A stretch of 5,823 nt of DNA from Planctomycetota bacterium (GTDB lineage: Bacteria > Planctomycetota > Planctomycetia > Planctomycetales > Planctomycetaceae). The translations under genes were made by a program, and so were the position numbers. Shown in pieces: positions 1 through 5,590 of this stretch; the first letter of the stretch is position 1, and each line of letters begins with the position of its first letter. A model generated the notes under the pieces. That model was not told the origin of the DNA. It did no database searches and was given only the letters and a program-made list of their open reading frames with translations. The DNA is taken from contig JAADHY010000253.1 of assembly GCA_013151585.1 (NCBI GenBank), positions 1-5,823 on the forward strand, in the 5' to 3' direction.

Positions 1-1
1 C

Positions 2-34
2 GCCGAGACTCGCCGGGTGATGGGGTGGAAGTGA
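2..34 (+). CDS. C-terminal tail of an upstream gene, possibly a GspE-type ATPase (partial)
   Basis: In frame 2 the window opens with codons for AETRRVMGWK and a TGA at 32-34, nine bases before the next start codon. GspE/PilB secretion ATPases commonly end in a short helix of the type T-x-E-E-x-x-R-V, and the visible AETRRVMG tail is compatible with that. A GspE gene directly before gspF is also the usual order. The fit rests on about ten residues, so the identity is an inference. A second reading (PRLAG, TGA at 18-20) is open in frame 3 and cannot be excluded. Confidence 0.4.
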   Translation, partial: AETRRVMGWK

Positions 35-43
35 CGGCCGACC

Positions 44-1141
44 ATGGAAGACTCCTCGAAACCAAACGCGTCGAAAATCACGCTGGCCGATTTGGCGGCG
101 CTGAACGAAGAGATTTCGTCTTTGATTCGAGCGGGCGTGCCCCTGGAATTGGGACTACGAGAAATCGGCCAAGACGCGAGCGAGGCACTGCGGGAGCTGA
201 CCGAACGGCTCTCCGAGCGGATCAGCGCGGGCGCCTCGCTGGTGGAAGCATTGGAAGCGGAAGGAGAGGGACTGCCGCGCGTGTATCGAGCAGTCGTACA
301 AGCGGGTTTGCGAGTGGGCCGGCTGCCCGAGGCCCTGGAGTCTTTGACCGGCCTGGCTCGAGCGGCCGAAGACCTGCGTCAGCGGATCGATCTAGCCTTA
401 CTCTATCCGTTGATCGTTCTGTTTCTGGCCTACCTGTTGTTCATCAGCTTTCTGGTTTTCCTGGTTCCCGAGCTGAGCGAGACGTACGCCATTTTTGATC
501 TGCCCGTACGAGGTTGGTTGGGGCTGATGCGAGGGATGTCCGCCACGGTTTCCGTTTGGGGCCCTGTGCTGCCCGGATTGGCGGTTGCGGCGATCGTTTG
601 GTGGGCAGTGCGAGGACGGCAGGCGGTGATGCTGGAGGCCGGCGACGCGGGCCCCGTGGCGAATGGTGGCTGGTTGCGTTGGATCCCGGGACTGAGGAAC
701 CACGTGCGGGCGAACTTCGCCGAACTGCTGGCGTTGTTGATCGAGCACGGGACGCCTTTGCCCGATGCGCTGGAGCTGGCCGGCGCCACCCTCGGCACGG
801 CCGGTCTGGCAGCAGACAGCGGACGGGTGGCCGAACGGCTCCGGCAGGGCTCGTCTCTGAAGGACGGCCTGTCCGAGGCCAAGAGACTACCGCCGTTGCT
901 GCGCTGGATGATGATCGCTGGTGCGCAACAGGGGACGCTGGCGGGGCCTCTGCGGCACGCCGCGGAGGTTTATCGGCGTCGGGCCGTGTCAGAAGCGAAC
1001 TGGTTCCGGCTGGTCCTGCCTGTGGCCGCGGTAGTGATCATCGTGGGTGGCGCGACTTTACTGCCTGACCCTATTCCTGCCTTTGACGGAGCTGTATCGC
1101 CGACTGACTTTGGGATGAGGGAAGCACTGGACAGACAATGA
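44..1141 (+). CDS. gspF: GspF/PilC-family inner-membrane platform protein (F1), probably frameshifted near its 3' end
   Basis: GspF/PilC proteins sit in the inner membrane under a T2SS or type IV pilus and couple the assembly ATPase to subunit polymerisation. Two family domains are visible. The first is at residues ~15-142: a helical start (LADLAALNEEISSLIRAGVPL), then QAGLRVGRLPEALESL, then the membrane entry ALLYPLIVLFLAYLLF at ~118-142. The second is at ~222-337, with FAELLALLIEHGTPLPDAL and AGAQQGTLAGPL. A further membrane segment lies at ~170-189 and another at ~322-337. An in-frame TGA at 32-34 makes ATG 44 the only reasonable start. From residue 338 the frame turns proline- and aspartate-rich and un-family-like. 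Reading the next frame from base 1056 instead gives LYCLTLFLPLTELYRR and a stop at 1116-1118, the expected GspF C-terminus (about 357 aa). In the given frame the stop overlaps the next ATG (ATGA, 1138-1141). The family call is firm; the 3' end is doubtful. Confidence 0.9.
   Translation: MEDSSKPNASKITLADLAALNEEISSLIRAGVPLELGLREIGQDASEALRELTERLSERISAGASLVEALEAEGEGLPRVYRAVVQAGLRVGRLPEALESLTGLARAAEDLRQRIDLALLYPLIVLFLAYLLFISFLVFLVPELSETYAIFDLPVRGWLGLMRGMSATVSVWGPVLPGLAVAAIVWWAVRGRQAVMLEAGDAGPVANGGWLRWIPGLRNHVRANFAELLALLIEHGTPLPDALELAGATLGTAGLAADSGRVAERLRQGSSLKDGLSEAKRLPPLLRWMMIAGAQQGTLAGPLRHAAEVYRRRAVSEANWFRLVLPVAAVVIIVGGATLLPDPIPAFDGAVSPTDFGMREALDRQ
1046..1056 (+). other. Probable +1 frameshift site in F1
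   Basis: Frame 2 codes well for a GspF transmembrane helix up to GCG at 1052-1054. Skipping one base, for example A1055, continues the helix in frame 3 as LYCLTLFLPLTELYRR and ends at TGA 1116-1118. With that single skip, the distance from the helix-start proline to the F of FLPL is 18 residues, the same as in F2 (EP...FLPL) and F3 (RP...FFLG). The third codon positions after 1056 are also more GC-rich in frame 3 than in frame 2. This suggests one extra base here, either a real mutation or a sequencing error. No recognisable programmed slippery site is present. Confidence 0.75.
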
Positions 1142-2163
1142 GTTCCGGAAAAGAACAATTCGGCGAAGCCGACCAACCGGCGAGCCCCCACTTGCCGTTA
1201 GCCCTCGGATTCCGCGTCTTAAGCGAAGAGACTACCTCTCCCCGCCTCCGTCGAATCTTTGCCGAGATGAGCGATCGGCTGGAAGCAGGGGCCGATCCTG
1301 CTGACGTGCTGTCGCGCTACGCCGACCGGCTGCCGGCGGACTTCGCCGCTCTGGTGACAGCGGCCGATCGGCTGGGCTCCCCAGCGTCCGTGCTGCAGCA
1401 TTACCTCGACTACGTTTCCGCCGATCGAGACATCCGGCGTTCGCTCCGGATGGCTTTGGTCTATCCAGTGTTGCTCCTGGCGGCGGCCGCCGCCCTGATG
1501 ATTTTCCTGTTGGTTTTTGTGGTAGCCGAGTACCGTCCGATTTTCGAGGATTTCGGTGTCGAGGTGCCCGGTGTGACGGCGTGGTTTCTACAGATGGCGG
1601 ACTTTCTGACCCGTTACGGGACACAAGCGCTGGCAGCGATCTCCGTGGCTGCGGCGGGTATGTGGCTTCTGAGGGCTTTGCCCGGCCCGCGACTGGTTTT
1701 GGGGCGGATCGCACGAGCCTCGCCGCTGTGGGGCTCGGTGTGGGAATGTTCGGCGATCGCTCGATTGTCGCACCTATTGGCCTTGTTCCTGCGGGAACGG
1801 GTGCCGTTGCCGGAGGCGTTGCGGCTGACGGGCCGCGCGATGGGAAGTCCAAGTTTGAACCGCGGTTGCCAAGACTTAGCCGACGAGATCGAACGGGGCA
1901 CACCCCCCGTACAGGCCGTTCGGAAGACTCTGGACCTGCCGGTCGATCTGGAGCACGTGTTCCAATGGAGCGATCGGGGCGAGGCCTTCGCCGACTTGCT
2001 CGAATCATCCGGCCACCTGTATCGCCTTCGCGCTCAACTCTACGCCCGGACGGCCGCGCTGGTTGTGGAGCCGCTGGTCATCGCGGGTGTCGCCATCCTA
2101 GTGGCACTCATGTTGATCGCGATGTTTTTGCCCTTGATGAAAATGTTGAACGCGCTCAGTTGA
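1138..2163 (+). CDS. gspF: GspF/PilC-family inner-membrane platform protein (F2), with a shortened N-terminus
   Basis: This is a second platform protein of 341 aa. Domain 1 runs from ~20 to ~130: PLALGFRVLSEE, the region ALVTAADRLGSPASVLQHYL, then the membrane entry ALVYPVLLLAAAAALMIFLL at ~106-129. The periplasmic-side loop motif F-x-D-F-G-V-E-V-P follows at ~136-144. A hydrophobic segment lies at ~163-182. Domain 2 runs from ~205 (IARLSHLLALFLRERVPLPEAL) to the C-terminal helix EPLVIAGVAILVALMLIAMFLPL at ~311-333. Two oddities stand out. The first helix of domain 1, clear in F1 as LNEEISSLIRAG, is replaced by a short polar stretch. The usual G-x-L after the acidic/glycine helix turn reads G-S-P in domain 1. 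An in-frame TGA at 1105-1107 leaves no earlier start. AGGGAAG at 1118-1124 could be a rather distant ribosome binding site. The gene follows F1 directly and shares its transcript. A paralogue of F1 is more likely than a copy, since the two are clearly diverged. Confidence 0.88.
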   Translation: MSSGKEQFGEADQPASPHLPLALGFRVLSEETTSPRLRRIFAEMSDRLEAGADPADVLSRYADRLPADFAALVTAADRLGSPASVLQHYLDYVSADRDIRRSLRMALVYPVLLLAAAAALMIFLLVFVVAEYRPIFEDFGVEVPGVTAWFLQMADFLTRYGTQALAAISVAAAGMWLLRALPGPRLVLGRIARASPLWGSVWECSAIARLSHLLALFLRERVPLPEALRLTGRAMGSPSLNRGCQDLADEIERGTPPVQAVRKTLDLPVDLEHVFQWSDRGEAFADLLESSGHLYRLRAQLYARTAALVVEPLVIAGVAILVALMLIAMFLPLMKMLNALS

Positions 2164-2296
2164 CGCAGAGCGAACGTCCTTGATTTGCTCGCCGCTCCGA
2201 TAGAGACAAAGCGAAATGACAACCGGAGAGTAGGCCATGCCGTCCGGGAACGGGATCGAGGAACCGTCAAAAACAACTTGTGCGGCTCGGGATGTC

Positions 2297-2347
2297 GGAT
2301 GGGCTTTCCGGTCCGTCAAAAAAGGCGACGGACAGGGACGTCCATCC
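2297..2347 (+). repeat. Long imperfect hairpin in the gap between F2 and F3
   Basis: The left arm 2297-2317 and right arm 2327-2347 can pair over 21 positions: 17 Watson-Crick pairs, 2 G-T wobbles and 2 mismatches. The apical 7-bp stem GTCCGTC/GACGGAC (2311-2317, 2327-2333) closes a 9-base loop, AAAAAAGGC. The base is GGATGG/CCATCC. No T-run follows, so it is not a standard intrinsic terminator. It lies 45 bases before the F3 start, in the only sizeable non-coding gap of the cluster (2164-2392). It could tune expression between F2 and F3, or be a remnant of a small palindromic element. I see no convincing gene or promoter in the rest of the gap. Confidence 0.7.
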
Positions 2348-2381
2348 TGCGAAATGAGCACGCTATTCTGTGACGCCCCCT

Positions 2382-2387
2382 GAGGAT
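2382..2387 (+). promoter_or_regulatory. Ribosome binding site of F3
   Basis: GAGGAT lies five bases before ATG 2393, a good Shine-Dalgarno spacing. It supports that start and shows that F3 can initiate independently even though it is 229 bases from the previous stop. Confidence 0.6.
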
Positions 2388-2392
2388 CACCG

Positions 2393-4042
2393 ATGCAGAA
2401 GCTGGTTGTCATATTGATCGGCGCGGTTTTGATCTACAAGGTCGCGTTGGCGATCTTGTTGGTCGAAGGCGCGTACCGACTCCGCGACGGTCGCCATGAA
2501 CGGCCGCAGCCGCGGTTGGCTTGGCTGCTTCGCGTCTTCGGCACCGCTCTGATCGGCTTCCATCTGCTGGGGGGCTTGGCCACGGCGCTGGCGATGGGGT
2601 CCATTGTGGCTAAGCAATGGCCGGACGCGGCGGCCGATAAAGCCACGTTCGCTCTGGTCGTTGAGGCGTTGGGGCTGACCGTTCTGGAATGGTTGGTCGC
2701 GGTCGCGTTCTGTCTCGTTGGTCTGGCCATGCGTCGAACGGCGGACGTGATCGGCTCAACGCTTCCTCCCGAAGCCGAAACGGTTCACCGCCGCCGGCTC
2801 CGACTGATGACGGTTGCGGGCTGGGGCATCCTGGCCGTCCTGTTCCTGGGGCCGGTGCTGGTGGCCGTCGTGTGGATTATGAGCGGGTTGCTCACGGTTT
2901 TCGGCGTTTTTGGATTTCTCATCCTTGGAGGCGCTTTCATCGCCGCTCGCATTCAGCATGATCGGATCGAGCAGGCTCAATTGCTGTGGGTTCTGGCCAT
3001 CGCCGCTCAACAGGGACTTTCCCTGCCAGATGAGATTGAATCGTATGCCCGGTGGTTGCTTTCGCCGCGTCGTCTGCACTGGCGGCCGTGGCGGTATTTG
3101 GCTTGGCCCGTGACCCGACTTTATCAGCGACGACTGTTTGCCCTCGCCAACGATCTGCGCCGTGGGGTTCCCTTGCCAGACGCTCTACGAACGCATCGGG
3201 GTCTGGTGCCTTCCTTCGCTGTGACGGCCGTCCGAGCGGGCGTGGCCACCGGAACGTTGAAAGACACGCTTGGGGAGGTCGCGACTCGTCACGCTCAAAA
3301 CATCCGACTGTCAACCTTGTCGCCACTGGCGTCTTTCGTGCTTTACGTTTACATGCTCATTACGGTGATGACCGCAGTCGTGATGTTCCAGATGTACTAC
3401 ATCGCGCCGAAGTTCAAGAAGATCTTTATGGATTACGGCGTGGAGCCGCCGCTGACCGCTGGCTTGTTTCGGTTCACTGATTTCGTGACGAGGTACTTTG
3501 TTTTGTTCGTCGCGGGAGGCGTTTTGATTGTCGCGGGGTTACTGATCTTTTCTAGGATGGCCGCGTCCCGAAGATTCCGCAGCGGACGAAAGACAAAGTG
3601 GCTGAGTCGCTGGTTGGCCCGCAAAGACACGCCGGAAATTCTGCGCGCATTGGCTCGGTTCATCCGAAAATCCCGCTCTCTCGTCGACGGGCTGACGGTT
3701 CTGGCTGAACGATGTTTCGGCCCGGCCACTCGGACACGGCTGGAGCGAGCTCGGCAGGCCATCGCGGGCGGAGAAGGTTGCTGGACCGCGCTGCAACAGG
3801 TCGGCCTGATCGACTCGCAGGAGAGATCCTTGTTGCAAGCCGCTGAGCGTGCGGGCAACCTTTCGTGGGCTCTGGACGAGACGGCGGCCCGCATCGAGCA
3901 GCACCGTCAATACTGGTTGGCGTGGTGGTTAGAGCTGATTCGACCGGCGGTCACGATCGCATTGGGCGTTGCGGTCGCTTGGGTCTGTCTCGGCTTTTTC
4001 CTCGGCCTGATTCAACTGCTAAGCGAAGTATCGCGATGGTGA
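2393..4042 (+). CDS. GspF-family protein with an extra N-terminal multi-spanning membrane domain (F3)
   Basis: At 549 aa this is far longer than F1 and F2 (about 340-360 aa). Residues 1-185 are a membrane domain absent from ordinary GspF. Its hydrophobic segments lie at ~4-24, ~43-69, ~85-113 and a long stretch at ~138-186 that is probably two helices. A GspF domain follows at ~195-335: LLWVLAIAAQQGLSLPDEI, then a basic/tryptophan-rich insert (~222-242), then RRLFALANDLRRGVPLPDAL, VRAGVATGTLKDTLGEVA and a membrane segment at ~308-334. The loop IFMDYGVEPPLTAGLF at ~344-359 matches the loop of F2. Another helix lies at ~368-387. Domain 2 is at ~412-549, with LLQAAERAGNLSWALDETAARI and the terminal helix RPAVTIALGVAVAWVCLGFF. 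ATG 2393 has a good ribosome binding site. The gene end overlaps the next start by seven bases. It probably acts in the inner membrane as a platform or a partner of F1/F2; the role of the N-terminal domain is unknown. Confidence 0.85.
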   Translation: MQKLVVILIGAVLIYKVALAILLVEGAYRLRDGRHERPQPRLAWLLRVFGTALIGFHLLGGLATALAMGSIVAKQWPDAAADKATFALVVEALGLTVLEWLVAVAFCLVGLAMRRTADVIGSTLPPEAETVHRRRLRLMTVAGWGILAVLFLGPVLVAVVWIMSGLLTVFGVFGFLILGGAFIAARIQHDRIEQAQLLWVLAIAAQQGLSLPDEIESYARWLLSPRRLHWRPWRYLAWPVTRLYQRRLFALANDLRRGVPLPDALRTHRGLVPSFAVTAVRAGVATGTLKDTLGEVATRHAQNIRLSTLSPLASFVLYVYMLITVMTAVVMFQMYYIAPKFKKIFMDYGVEPPLTAGLFRFTDFVTRYFVLFVAGGVLIVAGLLIFSRMAASRRFRSGRKTKWLSRWLARKDTPEILRALARFIRKSRSLVDGLTVLAERCFGPATRTRLERARQAIAGGEGCWTALQQVGLIDSQERSLLQAAERAGNLSWALDETAARIEQHRQYWLAWWLELIRPAVTIALGVAVAWVCLGFFLGLIQLLSEVSRW

Positions 4043-4524
4043 CAGAACGACGAACAACGGCAGCGACGAGAAACAGTCGGACCGAACGGCGACACGTCAG
4101 GGTCTCGGACGGAGACTTCGGGCCGGGCGGCCGTCGTGGCGGGTTCCTGGTCGAGATGCTATCTGCCGTGGTTGTGCTCAGCGCGGCCCTTTTGGTTGCC
4201 GTGCCGATGATCGGCAAGACGGGCGCCTTGCGACGACAAGCTGAGCAACGTCAATTGGCAATGCAAGAAGCGGCCAACTTGATGGAACAGGTGGCCCGCC
4301 TGCCTTGGCAGAGGCTCTCAAAGGAGTCTCTGCAGCGGCTGAAGCTTTCCGAGGCCGCTCGGCGAGGGCTACGTTCGCCCGAATTGGTCATCGAATTGGC
4401 CGAGCCCGTCGGACCGGTGCCGACCAAGCAGGTGGTTATCCAAGTCCGATGGCGGGATTCGGTCGGGCGGCCCATTCGTCCGGTATGGCTGGTGGCGTGG
4501 TTTTATGATCGAGGAGGAAAATGA
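4036..4524 (+). CDS. Small prepilin-like minor pseudopilin (GspI/PilV-like), with a shifted motif
   Basis: The protein is 162 aa. It has a basic leader of about 35 residues, a glycine pair (RRGG, 33-36), then FLVEMLSAVVVLSAALLVAV (37-56), a single membrane-spanning helix, and an amphipathic region QAEQRQLAMQEAANLMEQV typical of the extended pilin N-terminal helix. The C-terminal part has short beta-like stretches (KQVVIQVRWRD, PVWLVAWFYD). Such proteins are processed by a prepilin peptidase and join the tip or shaft of a pseudopilus. In the usual motif G|F-T-L-x-E the glutamate is at +5; here, counting from F37, it is at +4. Cleavage after G35 would restore +5 with glycine at +1. ATG 4036 overlaps the end of F3 by seven bases, and GTG 4039 is an alternative. 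The reading frame stays open further upstream, but that would overlap the F3 C-terminal helix and encode unlikely sequence. Assignment to GspI is by size and position only. Confidence 0.78.
   Translation: MVTERRTTAATRNSRTERRHVRVSDGDFGPGGRRGGFLVEMLSAVVVLSAALLVAVPMIGKTGALRRQAEQRQLAMQEAANLMEQVARLPWQRLSKESLQRLKLSEAARRGLRSPELVIELAEPVGPVPTKQVVIQVRWRDSVGRPIRPVWLVAWFYDRGGK
4511..4517 (+). promoter_or_regulatory. Strong Shine-Dalgarno before the GspJ-like gene
   Basis: GAGGAGG is the best Shine-Dalgarno match in the window and lies inside the last codons of the preceding gene. Two consecutive ATG codons follow at 4521 and 4524, with gaps of 3 and 6 bases. The wider spacing favours 4524 as the true start, which would shorten the leader by one residue. 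Confidence 0.65.
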
Positions 4525-5096
4525 TGAGGAGGCCACGTCGCGGTTACACCCTGGTGGAGGTCTTGGTGACGATGTCCGTCCTAGTCGTCATCCTGTCGGC
4601 CGGAGCGACCACGATCGGCCTTCTGCTACGTTCGGAAGGTCGCGGGGCGGAAAGCCTCGCCGTCAGCAACACTTTGGCGAGGCTCAGCGATCATTTCCGC
4701 CGAGACGTGCACGCCGCCGTCCGGGCCGAGCTGTGCGGAACGCGTCGGCCCGAGGAGGCCGTGCGATTGGAAGGGCCGGACGGCATTCTGGTCGAGTACC
4801 GAGCCTCATCCGACGGAATTCTTCGACAAGAAAGCCGCTCACCGGAAAGACTCAGGAAGAATACGAAAGCAATAACTTCGAAAGAAGCGTCGCGGCGTAG
4901 TCGGTTCGTGCTGCCGCGATCCCAGGTCCGGTTCCACCTCTCCGAGGACGGCCGATGGGTGTCGCTTTTTTGGCGCCAACGGCCGTTGCCGCCCGGCCCG
5001 CGCACGCTCCACGCTTCGCCATCGGCCCCCGGAGGCCGCGTGGTGCCGATCACCGCCGCCCTGGCTCTGGATCACCGATTCGAGGAGCTGGAGTGA
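4521..5096 (+). CDS. GspJ-like minor pseudopilin
   Basis: The 191-aa protein begins MMRRPRRG|YTLVEVLVTMSVLVVIL. This is a short basic leader, a glycine at -1 (G8), an aromatic residue at +1 (Y9) and glutamate at +5 (E13), the classical prepilin peptidase and methylation site. One membrane helix follows (~11-36). The next helix includes LARLSDHFRRDVHAAV (52-67), resembling the RL-x-x-D-L/F-R-x-D pattern of GspJ minor pseudopilins. The middle and C-terminal part alternates beta-like stretches (GILVEYRASSDGILRQ, SQVRFHLSEDGRWVSLFW) and ends in a proline/glycine-rich tail. This supports GspJ more than GspH, but the assignment is not certain. ATG 4521 overlaps the preceding stop (ATGA), so translation is probably coupled. 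The segment at residues ~108-128 is more basic and encoded by more AT-rich codons than its surroundings, but the frame is intact. Confidence 0.82.
   Translation: MMRRPRRGYTLVEVLVTMSVLVVILSAGATTIGLLLRSEGRGAESLAVSNTLARLSDHFRRDVHAAVRAELCGTRRPEEAVRLEGPDGILVEYRASSDGILRQESRSPERLRKNTKAITSKEASRRSRFVLPRSQVRFHLSEDGRWVSLFWRQRPLPPGPRTLHASPSAPGGRVVPITAALALDHRFEELE
5082..5087 (+). promoter_or_regulatory. Ribosome binding site of the PilX/GspK-like gene
   Basis: GAGGAG lies eight bases before ATG 5096, within the final codons of the previous gene. This fixes 5096 as the start, rather than the in-frame upstream ATG at 4955, which lies deep in the preceding gene. Confidence 0.55.
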
Positions 5097-5590
5097 TGTC
5101 TCGCGAAGTAACAAACGCAAGCCGAGCGAAACGATCGCAACCGTTCCGGCGCTGCTTGCGAACCAAACCGGAATCATCAGCCGCGTCCCGCCGGGGAGTG
5201 GCTTTGCTGGTCGCGATGATCTGCGTGGCGCTGGTCAGTGCCGTCGCAGCTTCGCTGCTGCGGTGCGCTCTGGTCCAGTTTCAACAGACGCGGGCGCGAC
5301 AGCGGCAGTTGCAGACGATTTGGTTGGTCGAATCGGGAGCCAACCGCGCGGCCGCTCGATTGGCCGCCGATCCGAATTACAAAGGGGAAACCTGGAAGCC
5401 GATGCCGCTCGGGTATTCCCCGGAATCCATGAACGCCACGGTGACCATCACCGTCCGGACCGCCGACGGCAAACCGGAGTGGCGGAGCGTCGAGGTACTG
5501 GCGATCCACCCCGTTGACCGGAAACATCGGTCTCGCGTCCGCAAAACGTTCCAAGTCAGGCTTCCTCAGAAAGCCGGAGACCAGTCATGA
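5096..5590 (+). CDS. PilX/GspK-like minor pilin or pseudopilin without the +5 glutamate
   Basis: The 164-aa protein has a basic leader of 34 residues ending in SRRG. A hydrophobic helix follows (VALLVAMICVALVSAVAASL, ~35-54), then a Q/R-rich amphipathic helix (VQFQQTRARQRQLQ) and WLVESGANRAAARL (77-90). A glutamate followed by Ala/Gly and then Ala-rich helix is typical of PilX N-terminal domains (A-E-A-G-x-x-x-A). The +5 position after G34 is valine, as in GspK and PilX proteins, which lack or vary Glu5. The C-terminal half forms beta-like strands (NATVTITVRT, WRSVEVLAIH, KTFQVRLPQ). It is shorter than a full GspK, which has a large extra domain of over 250 residues, so PilX-like is the safer name. 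Its start overlaps the previous stop by one base (TGATG) and its stop overlaps the next start (ATGA). It likely acts at the pseudopilus tip with its two small neighbours. Confidence 0.75.
   Translation: MSREVTNASRAKRSQPFRRCLRTKPESSAASRRGVALLVAMICVALVSAVAASLLRCALVQFQQTRARQRQLQTIWLVESGANRAAARLAADPNYKGETWKPMPLGYSPESMNATVTITVRTADGKPEWRSVEVLAIHPVDRKHRSRVRKTFQVRLPQKAGDQS
5576..5580 (+). promoter_or_regulatory. Ribosome binding site of the DUF1559 gene
   Basis: GGAGA lies six bases before ATG 5587, supporting that start. No ATG, GTG or TTG codon occurs in frame between 5587 and the prepilin motif, so the long leader is genuine rather than a mis-called start. Confidence 0.5.

Noticed and set aside
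1046..1118. Programmed +1 frameshifting in F1
   Set aside because: No slippery codon next to a stop or rare codon, and no stimulatory Shine-Dalgarno as in prfB. A one-base mutation or sequencing error is simpler.
1232..2008. Long open frame of 258 codons on the minus strand opposite F2
   Set aside because: Arg/Pro/Ser-rich with no hydrophobic or domain pattern; it mirrors the codon bias of the real GspF gene on the other strand.
2297..2347. Hairpin as an intrinsic terminator after F2
   Set aside because: No T-run follows on the + strand and it lies more than 130 bases beyond the F2 stop.
2364..2369. TATTCT as a -10 promoter element for F3
   Set aside because: No acceptable -35 hexamer at 16-18 bases upstream, and it is only 23 bases from the start codon; a chance match is likely.
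2185..2373. Possible 62-codon small gene in the F2-F3 gap
   Set aside because: It needs a TTG start without a Shine-Dalgarno, the product is Arg/Asn-rich without features, and it runs through both arms of the hairpin.
3865..4035. Upstream extension of the GspI-like gene to ATG 3865
   Set aside because: It would overlap 171 bases of the F3 C-terminal helix and encode Gly/Arg/Ser-rich sequence unlike a prepilin leader. ATG 4036 gives a normal operon junction.
4955..5095. Upstream extension of the PilX/GspK-like gene to ATG 4955
   Set aside because: It lies wholly inside the GspJ-like gene. ATG 5096 has GAGGAG at good spacing and a typical one-base overlap.
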